Source of the DNA: an uncultured Verrucomicrobiota bacterium
Lineage (GTDB): Bacteria > Verrucomicrobiota > Kiritimatiellia > RFP12 > UBA1067
Direction of reading: 5' to 3'
Length of the DNA stretch: 6,020 bases
Assembly (NCBI GenBank): GCA_946631535.1
Contig: CAMPAF010000190.1
Coordinates: 1 to 6,020, forward strand
In this document: positions 1 to 6,020 of the stretch, in pieces
Layout of the letters: each line of letters starts with the position of its first letter
How positions within the stretch are numbered: position 1 is the stretch's first letter
Made by a program: the position numbers and the translations under genes
Notes under the pieces: model-generated
Told to the model about the DNA's origin: nothing
Seen by the model: only the letters and a program-made list of their open reading frames with translations
Database searches by the model: none

Positions 1-66
1 ATAGTTGTTTCCAATCATCAGAAGGCTCGGCGGTGAATTACGCAGATGCGCCCCTTGAATCGCGGC
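1..66. other. Left-edge stretch without a recognisable gene
   Basis: No supported coding region is visible. On the + strand, frame 1 is open from the edge to a TGA at 34-36 and frame 3 to a TGA at 93-95. Either could be the tail of an upstream gene, but both are too short to recognise. The minus strand has no start with a ribosome binding site. The bases between here and the first gene are occupied by a promoter and leader. Confidence 0.4.
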
Positions 67-96
67 TTGTCAAAAAAGGCTGGAATGTGATATGAT
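67..96 (+). promoter_or_regulatory. Sigma70-type promoter for the lectin-like gene
   Basis: A TTGTCA -35 box lies at 67-72 and a TATGAT -10 box at 91-96, separated by 18 bases. TGTGA at 86-90 gives an extended -10 (TGn directly upstream). Transcription would start near 102-104, leaving a leader of about 54 nt. A small CCTAC/GTAGG hairpin (100-104 with 113-117) would sit at or very near the 5' end of the transcript. The call rests on sequence match and position only. Confidence 0.65.
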
Positions 97-142
97 AGCC
101 CTACGTAAAATTGTAGGAAGGTAAATTCTGCGCGCCGAGAAG

Positions 143-148
143 AAGGAG
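143..148 (+). promoter_or_regulatory. Ribosome binding site of the lectin-like gene
   Basis: AAGGAG lies 8 bases upstream of the ATG at 157. It fixes that ATG as the start, which also places a signal peptide exactly at the N-terminus. Confidence 0.75.
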
Positions 149-156
149 CGCAGAAG

Positions 157-3100
157 ATGAGGAGACAGATCGGTTTGGTCGCGCTGGCGGCGGTGTCGCT
201 CGGCGTGAATGCGGTTTTCGCGGCGTTGCCGGAGGGCGCGACGCCGCTCGCGTACATCCAGGGCAACAAGACAGCCTACCTCGACACCGGCTGGACGATC
301 CGTCCCAACAACGACGTGTTCGAGGCGGTCGTCGAGATCGTGGACAACACGACCGCCGCGTTCTGGTGCTCGCGCGCATATGTCGGCGGCAAATACCAGT
401 CAAGCTGTACGATGTTCGATTACGGGACGAACTACGTGCGCGCGGACTACGGCACGGCCACGAGCGAGATCTCGCGCAACATCAAGCTGACGGCAGGGTG
501 CCCCTACACGATCACCGTCTCCAACGGCACGACGACGGTGAGCAACGGCGCGCGCGTGGACATCCCCGCGAACCCGGACTTCACCGAGACGCCCGGCCCG
601 CTGATCCTTTACGCGTCGGGAGAGTACGCCGACGGCGTGTTCCAGAGCGTCGCGAACATCGGCAACCACCGCCTCCGTTCGTTCAAGATCTGGCGTGACG
701 GCGTGCTCGTGCGCGACTTCGTGCCCGTGCGCACGGCAGACAACGTGGTGACGCTGGCGGATGCCGTCGAGGGCGGCGTGCTGACGCCGCTCGGCACCGG
801 CGCGTTCGGCGCGGGCGGTGCTCGGGACATGACCGACCCGCCCCTCGCCGCAACAGTGCCGCCCCAGCTCGCACGCGAAGGCGCGACGGAGGCGCGTCCG
901 GTCCTGTCGGTCACGGACGCGGCCACGGGCGATCCCCTGCTGGAGGGCGTGGACTACGAGGTCGACTACGAGCGCTACCTGGAGAACGAGCGCGGCCGCG
1001 CCCTCGTGCGCCCCCTGATCGGCTCCGCCCACGCGCGCGAGCGCGTCCTCGCGGCCGAGTACGACATCCTCCCCGCGCCGCCGCCCGGCTACACGCGCCT
1101 CGAGTACGTGCAGGGCGACGGACGGTCGTACTGGGTCACGGACTACCTGCCGCAGCCCGTGAACGACCAGATCGACGTGGATTTCGCGTTCACGGCGCAT
1201 CAGACGATCGGGGTGTTCTGCGCGCGGGGGAATGGCACCCAGCGGTCGTGGTCGTACTGCTTCATCCTGAACAACAGCAACAAGCTTGAACATCGGCTGG
1301 ACTACAACACCACGATTCGCTCCATCGTCTCTTCCCGCATGTACCTGCCGGGCACGCGCTATCGCCTGCGGGTGGCGAACAAGACCGCGTGGCTGAGCAA
1401 CGGCGACAACAACTCGACCGACACCGGCGAGCAGACGAGCCCCGAACTCGAGGAGGCCGCCAACTACCTGGCGATCTTCGCCTACTACTCGAACGGTACG
1501 GGGAACAACGTCGCCAGCTGGTCCACGCAGCGCCTCTACCGGTTCTCGGTGCGCCGTTCGGGGAAATTGATCCACGACTGGGTGCCCGTCCTCACGCCCG
1601 AGGGCGTGGCCACGCTCTACGACCTCGTGGAGGACAAGGCGCTGACGCCGCAGGGAACGGGCGCGTTCATCGCCGGCCCTGTAGTCGGCGGCGTGGAGGT
1701 GGCCCCGATTCCCGTGCAGACGCTCCCGGCGGGCGGCGCGTGCACGCCCGCGCCCGTCGTGACGCTGGCTGGCGCGGGAACGCGCCTCGCGGCGGGGACT
1801 GACTACACGGTCTCGTACGCGAACAACGGCCAGCCTGGACTCGCCACGCTCACCGTGACGGGCGCGGGCAAGTATGTGGGCGTCTTCTCCGCCACCGTGC
1901 CGTTCAACATCTCGCCCGCGCCGCCGGCGGGCGTCACGCGCCTCGAATACATCCAAGGTGACGGCACCACGCACCTGCTCACCGACTGGACGGCCAACCC
2001 GCAGACAGACCACGTGGAGACGGAGATCGAGCTGACGGACCTCGCCAACGCCGCGATCTGGTGTTCGCGCGGCGCGCAAAACAACGTTGGGTCGTTTACG
2101 CTCTTCCGGCTGGCTGGCGACACCTTCCGCTGCGATTGCGGATCCACCGGCAACGGCTACCCGACAATCGGTTGGCCGGGCCTCTTCCCACAGGGCGTAA
2201 AGATCCCGATCAAAGCGCATGGCGCGGACTTTACCGTGGGAAGCGTCCGAATCCGACGTACGGTGGCCGCATCGTTTACGCAGGCCGGCGGACCGATCAT
2301 GTTGTTCGCAAGCTATTATGGCGGCACGGAAAACCACATCCAGTACCAGGGGCGGCATCGTCTGTACGAGTTCCGCGTGTACCGTCAGGGCACGCTCGTC
2401 CGGCGCTGGGTGCCGGTGCGCACGTCGGGCGGCGTGGCGACGGTGTGCGACCTGATGACGGGCACCATGATCACGCCGAGCGGGAACGGGGCGTTCATCG
2501 CGGGGCCGGACTTCGCGGACTTCGACGTCTACGTGGCCGACCAGGCGTGGGACGGCGAGCCGCGGCACGCGCCCAAGCCGTTCGTGGCGGCGACGAACCG
2601 CACGACGGGCGTGGCGCTCGAACCGGGAAGGGACTACACGGTGACGTACACGAACAACGCCGCCGAAGGCTGGGCGCGCGCCGTCGTCTCGGGCACGGCC
2701 GGATCGGCGTATGCGGGGCAGGGGATGTCGGCGGACTTCCGCGTGATCCGAGCGCTTCCCGAGGGCTACGAGCGCCTCGAGTACGTGGAGGGCGACGGGG
2801 CTTCGGCCTTGAAGACGGACTACGTGCCGACGCCGGCGGCGGACACGCTGACGCTCGACTTCAAGATGCGCGACGTGCAAGGCGCACTCGGTGTTTTCTG
2901 CGCGCGGCGTGCGACGGTGAATAATTCTTGGAGCCTGTGTTGGGACGGAGGAGGGGCGCAATTCCGCTTTGACAGCAACAATTGCCAGAGCAACTGGACG
3001 TTCGGCACGGTCTTCAATGGGGACATGCGCCACAGGGTCAAGCTGGCGAACAAGACCGCCACGGTGGACTGCGCAAGCCACATGACGGCGGACACGGCAC

Positions 3101-3399
3101 CCGCGACGGCAGGCGGCGCGCTGATGTTCCTGGCCTATTACAGCAATCCGACGACCCGTGAGCCCGCCGCGTCCTCTTTCGCGGCGATGCGCATCTACGG
3201 CTGTCAGGTGGTCCGCTCCGGCACGCTGATTCACGACTGGGTGCCGGTGCGCACGCCGGAGGGCGAGGTGACGCTGTACGACCGCGTGGACGGCACGACG
3301 CCCGAACATGCCGGAACGGGCCACCTCATCGCCGGCCCGTCCTGGGCGCACGAAGGCCCCGTCGTGATCCCGCCTGGCACGATGATCATCTTCCGCTAG
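157..3399 (+). CDS. Exported protein with four LamG/concanavalin-like modules and three Ig-like linkers
   Basis: This is a 1080-residue protein with a signal peptide: basic MRRQ, a hydrophobic stretch to about residue 20, and a likely cut after the Ala at 22. Four homologous modules start near residues 24, 310, 590 and 867. Each opens with a [LI]-E-Y-[IV]-x-G-like segment and 'TD/DTGW'. Each carries [FW]-C-[SA]-R (cysteines 71, 355, 636, 915) and ends with W/F-VPV (about 188, 475, 751, 1028), then 'TPxGxGxFxAGP'. Three linkers of about 75 residues contain 'DYTVxYxNN...G' and resemble bacterial Ig-like repeats. The family is seen in surface proteins of gut bacteria and is thought to bind glycans; the ligand here is unknown. 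There is no catalytic motif, transmembrane anchor or known sorting signal; the protein ends in PPGTMIIFR. It has its own promoter and a good ribosome binding site. Modules 1 and 3, and 2 and 4, are the closest pairs. Confidence 0.88.
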   Translation: MRRQIGLVALAAVSLGVNAVFAALPEGATPLAYIQGNKTAYLDTGWTIRPNNDVFEAVVEIVDNTTAAFWCSRAYVGGKYQSSCTMFDYGTNYVRADYGTATSEISRNIKLTAGCPYTITVSNGTTTVSNGARVDIPANPDFTETPGPLILYASGEYADGVFQSVANIGNHRLRSFKIWRDGVLVRDFVPVRTADNVVTLADAVEGGVLTPLGTGAFGAGGARDMTDPPLAATVPPQLAREGATEARPVLSVTDAATGDPLLEGVDYEVDYERYLENERGRALVRPLIGSAHARERVLAAEYDILPAPPPGYTRLEYVQGDGRSYWVTDYLPQPVNDQIDVDFAFTAHQTIGVFCARGNGTQRSWSYCFILNNSNKLEHRLDYNTTIRSIVSSRMYLPGTRYRLRVANKTAWLSNGDNNSTDTGEQTSPELEEAANYLAIFAYYSNGTGNNVASWSTQRLYRFSVRRSGKLIHDWVPVLTPEGVATLYDLVEDKALTPQGTGAFIAGPVVGGVEVAPIPVQTLPAGGACTPAPVVTLAGAGTRLAAGTDYTVSYANNGQPGLATLTVTGAGKYVGVFSATVPFNISPAPPAGVTRLEYIQGDGTTHLLTDWTANPQTDHVETEIELTDLANAAIWCSRGAQNNVGSFTLFRLAGDTFRCDCGSTGNGYPTIGWPGLFPQGVKIPIKAHGADFTVGSVRIRRTVAASFTQAGGPIMLFASYYGGTENHIQYQGRHRLYEFRVYRQGTLVRRWVPVRTSGGVATVCDLMTGTMITPSGNGAFIAGPDFADFDVYVADQAWDGEPRHAPKPFVAATNRTTGVALEPGRDYTVTYTNNAAEGWARAVVSGTAGSAYAGQGMSADFRVIRALPEGYERLEYVEGDGASALKTDYVPTPAADTLTLDFKMRDVQGALGVFCARRATVNNSWSLCWDGGGAQFRFDSNNCQSNWTFGTVFNGDMRHRVKLANKTATVDCASHMTADTAPATAGGALMFLAYYSNPTTREPAASSFAAMRIYGCQVVRSGTLIHDWVPVRTPEGEVTLYDRVDGTTPEHAGTGHLIAGPSWAHEGPVVIPPGTMIIFR

Positions 3400-3406
3400 C
3401 CAGTGC

Positions 3407-3432
3407 GGGAGGGTCGCGCTCCTGCGCGACCG
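3407..3432 (+). repeat. REP-like palindrome, copy 1
   Basis: GGGAG is followed by a perfect 8-bp stem, GGTCGCGC (3412-3419) and GCGCGACC (3424-3431), with a TCCT loop. It begins 8 bases after the stop codon of the lectin-like gene. A GGAG/GTAG tetranucleotide before a palindrome is the known signature of REP elements mobilised by RAYT transposases. No RAYT gene is in this window. With no T-run after it, it is not a classical intrinsic terminator, though it could protect the 3' end of the mRNA. Confidence 0.65.
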
Positions 3433-3443
3433 CCGCCACCCTT

Positions 3444-3469
3444 GGGAGGGTCGCAACTTGTTGCGACCG
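3444..3469 (+). repeat. REP-like palindrome, copy 2
   Basis: This is the same 26-bp unit as copy 1 in the same orientation, 37 bases downstream. The left 11 bases (GGGAGGGTCGC) and right 7 (GCGACCG) are identical. All 8 central bases differ, yet the stem GGTCGCAA (3449-3456) with TTGCGACC (3461-3468) is again perfect, with a CTTG loop. The spacer between the copies is 11 bases. Confidence 0.65.
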
Positions 3470-3487
3470 AAACGAAATGGCACCGAT

Positions 3488-3516
3488 TTGCATACATGGA
3501 ATATTTATGCTATAAT
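3488..3516 (+). promoter_or_regulatory. Strong sigma70-type promoter for the AAA ATPase gene
   Basis: A TTGCAT -35 box lies at 3488-3493 and a consensus TATAAT -10 box at 3511-3516, with 17-base spacing. TATGC just upstream gives an extended -10. The predicted start near 3522-3524 leaves a leader of about 100 nt. This makes the ATPase its own transcription unit, separated from the upstream gene by the palindromes. Confidence 0.75.
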
Positions 3517-3555
3517 CTTGCCATCAAATGAGATACGAAGAATGATTTAATGTTT

Positions 3556-3589
3556 GAAAACACTAAATATTGCTTTTTTTAGTGTCTTC
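3556..3589 (+). promoter_or_regulatory. Hairpin in the leader of the AAA ATPase mRNA
   Basis: ACACTAAA (3560-3567) pairs perfectly with TTTAGTGT (3578-3585) around a 10-base loop. Past one A/C mismatch, GAA (3556-3558) pairs with TTC (3587-3589). It lies between the promoter and the ribosome binding site and has no T-run downstream. It is therefore better read as a leader structure than as a terminator. Its function is unknown. Confidence 0.45.
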
Positions 3590-3611
3590 AGACATTATCT
3601 CCGGACAGATT

Positions 3612-3616
3612 GGAGG
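3612..3616 (+). promoter_or_regulatory. Ribosome binding site of the AAA ATPase gene
   Basis: GGAGG, in the context TGGAGGTAGG, lies 6 bases before the ATG at 3623. It is the strongest ribosome binding site in the window and decides the start over the later in-frame ATGs at codons 8 and 13. Confidence 0.75.
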
Positions 3617-3622
3617 TAGGAC

Positions 3623-4828
3623 ATGACAGAAAAAGACATTGCGATGCTGACAGAGGCCATGCAAAGGCGTCTAACGAGGACCTCTTTGGCCTTTCATCGC
3701 CATCTTTACGCCAACATCGAATGGGGTGATCGGCTTCTCGTCGTGAAAGGTCCTCGTGGCGTTGGCAAGACAACGCTGCTCATGCAACGCATCAAGGAAA
3801 ACTTCCGAAACAACGGGCGGGCCTTTTACGTGTCCCTCGACAATCTGTTCTTTGCCCAGCATTCCCTGCGCGAAGTTGCGGACTGGCATTACAAAAACGG
3901 CGGCACGCATCTTTTCGTGGACGAAGTGCATTATGCGGAGCACTGGCAAACGGAAATCAAGAACATATACGATGACTACCCGGATCTCAACCTGGCATAC
4001 ACTGGCTCTTCGATGCTGAGGATTGATCGTGCGCAAGGCGATCTTTCACGGCGCCAGATGGTGTATCGGCTTGACGGACTTTCCTTCAGGGAGTTTCTTT
4101 CATTCGAAAAAGTCGCGGATTTCCCGCCTTTGTCCCTTGAGCAAATCCTTTCAGACCATGTTTCAATCGCGACGGAGATAACTGGGAAGGTCAAGGTTCT
4201 TCCGCTGTTCAGGACGTACCTCAAGAACGGCTACTATCCGTTCTATAAGGAAGTGAAGGCCGGTTATGGGATTCGCATCCGGGAAGTGGTGGACGAGGTT
4301 CTTGAAAAGGACTATCCGGCAATAGAGGAAGTCAGCATCGCGACAATCAGGAAAACACGCAAGATGCTGATGATTCTCGCGGCGTCGTGTCCGCAGACAC
4401 CCAACATGTCACGCCTCTATGCCGAACTGGAGACAGACCGCAACCAGGGGCTGAAGATGCTTGCCGCGCTGGAGGACGCAGGACTCCTTCGGCTTCTTTC
4501 TACAAAATCCAAGAAAATGAAAGAGATGTCGCGTCCCGAAAAGATCTACTGCGACAATACGAACCTGATGCGGGCTCTGCATCCAGAGTCAAATGTCGGC
4601 ACCGAACGTGAGACGTTCTTTCTGAACCAGGTTTCGTCCCTGCACGACGTGACTTATCCTCCGGAAGGCGATTTTCTTGTTGACGGAAGATATCTTTTTG
4701 AGGTTGGGGGCGAGGGCAAGGGATTTTCCCAGATTGCGGATATTCCTGACAGCTATGTCGTCAATGACGATGTGGAGGTCGGTTTTGGCCGCAAGATACC
4801 GCTCTGGCTTTTGGGATTCCTGTACTGA
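3623..4828 (+). CDS. AAA ATPase of the AAA_14/DUF4143 type
   Basis: This is a complete 401-residue cytoplasmic protein, normal length for the family, with no signal peptide or membrane segment. The Walker A motif GPRGVGKTT is at residues 43-51 (Lys49). The Walker B motif 'LFVDEVHY' has Asp100 and Glu101. A sensor-1-like 'AYTGSSM' spans about 125-131, and 'DLSRR...LDGLSFREFL' (140-159) is a hallmark segment of AAA_14 proteins. The middle third is helical and resembles a winged-helix region. The C-terminus, DFLVDGRYLFEVGG (350-363) and then IPLWLLGFLY at the end, resembles the DUF4143 tail, thought to have a PD-(D/E)XK-like nuclease fold. The exact role of the family is unsettled. The gene has its own promoter and strong ribosome binding site. 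Its GC is clearly lower (30 of 60 in bases 4201-4260, against 48 of 60 in 1021-1080 of the upstream gene), which suggests acquisition. Confidence 0.9.
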   Translation: MTEKDIAMLTEAMQRRLTRTSLAFHRHLYANIEWGDRLLVVKGPRGVGKTTLLMQRIKENFRNNGRAFYVSLDNLFFAQHSLREVADWHYKNGGTHLFVDEVHYAEHWQTEIKNIYDDYPDLNLAYTGSSMLRIDRAQGDLSRRQMVYRLDGLSFREFLSFEKVADFPPLSLEQILSDHVSIATEITGKVKVLPLFRTYLKNGYYPFYKEVKAGYGIRIREVVDEVLEKDYPAIEEVSIATIRKTRKMLMILAASCPQTPNMSRLYAELETDRNQGLKMLAALEDAGLLRLLSTKSKKMKEMSRPEKIYCDNTNLMRALHPESNVGTERETFFLNQVSSLHDVTYPPEGDFLVDGRYLFEVGGEGKGFSQIADIPDSYVVNDDVEVGFGRKIPLWLLGFLY

Positions 4829-4884
4829 TATGAGTGGCAGCTGTGATTGCCGTGCATACTGAGCAAACCGAGAAAGACAGCAAG
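4829..4884 (+). other. Short spacer before the propeller gene
   Basis: This 56-base gap has no terminator and no strong promoter. TGATATGAG at 4826-4834, overlapping the ATPase stop, resembles an extended -10 box but has only a poor -35 candidate (CTGGCT, 4804-4809, 19-base spacing). GAGAAAG at 4870-4876 is a weak purine-rich ribosome binding site. The downstream gene may depend partly on read-through from the ATPase promoter. Confidence 0.35.
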
Positions 4885-6020
4885 ATGAAAAATGCAAGAT
4901 CGGACATTTCGTGCATTGCGTTACTGGTGTTTGCTGCGCTGGCAGCAGGCCGGGCCGACGGAGCGTTCGTCTCGCCGCGCCATTCGCAGGTGGAGATGAA
5001 GGGGAACTGGTACCCCGAGATCCAGCGCGCGGGAAAGGAAACCCGCTGCCACTGGATGTCGGGCACGGTCGGCGAATCCGTGATGCTGAGGTTCGAGGGA
5101 ACCTCGGTGGCGGTGTCCACGCGCACGGGAGCGCGCGTCACATGGAAGAACGTGACGCACACCAACTCGCTCGCGCGGCTCGGGCGCTTCGCCGTGCGGC
5201 TCGATGGGCGTTCGCTTGCGCCGATCAGCCTCGCCGGGTCGGAGGTTGACGCCATTGTGCGTCCCGAACGTTCGCAGGCGGCGGTAATTCCCGTGGCAAA
5301 GGACCTCCCCGACGGGCCGCACGTGTTGGAGCTCGTCAACGACGGCAGCGGGGAGGTTACGTTGGCCGGTTTCATTCTGGACAAGCCGCAAAAAGGCTCC
5401 GAGCCAGACTATTCCCGCGAATCGCCGGGACTCGCGGCCGAAACGCGCAAGCTGCCGCCAATCCTGTTCGTGGAGGGCGCGCCGGTGCGGACGTTTTCCG
5501 GTCCGTCGAAGATCGGCTTCTCCTCGTGGCCCGACGGCTACGTGTGGGGCGCGGCGATCAAGGTGTTCGACCCGGCACATCCCGAAAAGCCGCCGCGCGT
5601 CCTCTTCTCCGAGGACGACTCCTACATCCTCGACCTGGCCCTGTCGTACGACGCGAAGACGATCTGGTTCTCCATGCGCCGGCACAAGTCGCCGTGCTGG
5701 CACATCTACCGGATGAACGTGGACGGCAAAGGACTCGTGGCGCTGACGAGCGGCCTTTCCCACAACACGTCCCCGGCACCGCTCCCCGACGGACGCCTCG
5801 CGTTCATCTCCTCGCGCGAGCCGCTCACGCATCTCGTCTGCGCGGAAGGTCCCTCCACGCGCGTGCACGTGATGGAGGCCGACGGCTCGGGCGTGAAGAT
5901 GATCTCGTCCAACACGCTCGCCGACTTCTGCGTGACCGTGCGCCGCGACGGGCGGTTGCTCTACTCGCGCTGGGAGTACGTGGACTGGAACATCATGTCG
6001 CGCCAGTCGCTCTGGACGCA
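4885..6020 (+). CDS. Exported hydrazine-synthase-alpha-like beta-propeller protein (5' part, runs off the window)
   Basis: The frame is open from the ATG at 4885 to the window edge, giving 378 codons with no stop. Residues 1 to about 24-27 form a signal peptide: MKNAR, then a hydrophobic IALLVFAALAA, with a likely cut after Ala24 or Ala27. Residues about 33-168 look like a beta-sandwich of the kind found before SGNH/CE2 esterases ('LRFEGTSVAV', 'VRLDG', 'LPDGPHVLEL', 'GFILDKP'). From about 191 the pattern is PD40/TolB-like: 'LSYDAKTIWFSMRR', 'WHIYRMNVDGKG', 'LPDGRLAFISSRE', 'HVMEADGSG', 'RRDGRLLYSRWEYVD', 'QSLWT'. This series resembles the propeller of hydrazine synthase alpha and its many relatives in PVC bacteria. 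No CxxCH heme site is visible, so hydrazine synthesis is unlikely; a periplasmic binding or scaffold role is a guess. GTG codons at 4834-4852 were passed over because the ATG yields the better signal peptide. Confidence 0.82.
   Translation, partial: MKNARSDISCIALLVFAALAAGRADGAFVSPRHSQVEMKGNWYPEIQRAGKETRCHWMSGTVGESVMLRFEGTSVAVSTRTGARVTWKNVTHTNSLARLGRFAVRLDGRSLAPISLAGSEVDAIVRPERSQAAVIPVAKDLPDGPHVLELVNDGSGEVTLAGFILDKPQKGSEPDYSRESPGLAAETRKLPPILFVEGAPVRTFSGPSKIGFSSWPDGYVWGAAIKVFDPAHPEKPPRVLFSEDDSYILDLALSYDAKTIWFSMRRHKSPCWHIYRMNVDGKGLVALTSGLSHNTSPAPLPDGRLAFISSREPLTHLVCAEGPSTRVHVMEADGSGVKMISSNTLADFCVTVRRDGRLLYSRWEYVDWNIMSRQSLWT

Noticed and set aside
18..269. Minus-strand open frame covering the promoter and start of the lectin-like gene
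   Set aside because: No ribosome binding site and no recognisable domain. It overlaps the promoter, ribosome binding site and signal peptide of a well-supported + strand gene.
2061..2924. A 287-codon + strand open frame inside the lectin-like gene
   Set aside because: It overlaps module 3 and linker 3 in another frame, and its Arg/Gly/His-rich translation has no recognisable domain. The 137-codon frame at 1389-1802 is rejected for the same reason.
3407..3469. Reading the two palindromes as classical Rho-independent terminators or a CRISPR remnant
   Set aside because: Neither stem is followed by a T-run, which an intrinsic terminator needs. The units are 26 bases with an 11-base spacer and variable centres, unlike CRISPR repeats with spacers of about 30 bases.
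400..3483. A 1027-codon open frame on the minus strand, antisense to almost the whole lectin-like gene
   Set aside because: Its translation is rich in Arg, His, Val and Ala with no domain, signal peptide or ribosome binding site. GC-rich codon bias of the + strand gene removes stops from the complementary frame. The + strand frame has clear repeated modules, a promoter and a ribosome binding site.
4834..4854. GTG codons at 4834, 4843 and 4852 as earlier starts of the propeller gene
   Set aside because: They have no ribosome binding site and would bury the signal peptide behind extra residues; the ATG at 4885 places it at the N-terminus.
4921..5868. A 315-codon minus-strand open frame over the propeller gene
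   Set aside because: It has the same shadow composition (Arg/His/Gly/Val-rich, no motifs), while the + strand frame carries a signal peptide and recognisable propeller motifs.
3623..6020. ATPase and propeller gene as a two-gene functional system
   Set aside because: They are on the same strand and only 56 bases apart, but one is cytoplasmic and the other exported. Their base composition differs and nothing in the sequence links their functions; comparative synteny would be required.

Overview
The window looks like chromosomal DNA from a GC-rich, Gram-negative-type bacterium of the PVC group (Planctomycetes-Verrucomicrobia-Chlamydiae), most likely a gut- or rumen-type Kiritimatiellota/Lentisphaerota relative. 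This is an inference. It rests on two exported proteins, a multi-module 'LEYIQ...DTG' lectin-like protein and a hydrazine-synthase-alpha-like beta-propeller protein, a combination I associate with that group. No 16S or other marker gene is present to confirm it.

Layout, all genes on the + strand. Bases 1-156 hold no convincing gene but carry a good sigma70-type promoter and a ribosome binding site. Bases 157-3399 encode a 1080-residue exported protein with a signal peptide and four concanavalin/LamG-like modules separated by three Ig-like linkers. Bases 3400-3487 carry two short palindromes in direct orientation. They have identical arms and completely different centres, and resemble REP-type elements. 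Bases 3488-3622 hold a second strong promoter and a leader with a hairpin. Bases 3623-4828 encode a complete AAA ATPase of the AAA_14/DUF4143 type, lower in GC than its neighbours. From base 4885 to the window edge runs the first 378 codons of an exported protein, made of an N-terminal beta-sandwich followed by a TolB/PD40-like propeller resembling the middle domain of hydrazine synthase alpha.

How they work together: genes 1 and 3 look like native envelope or secreted proteins, probably for binding or sensing polymers outside the cytoplasm. The ATPase is cytoplasmic, has its own promoter and leader, and differs in base composition. It therefore looks like an accessory gene lodged between the two, not a partner of either. 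I do not see a coherent multi-gene system. The points most worth a second look are the paired palindromes with compensatory changes, the alternating module architecture and conserved cysteine pair of gene 1, and the heme-less hydrazine-synthase-like protein at the right edge.
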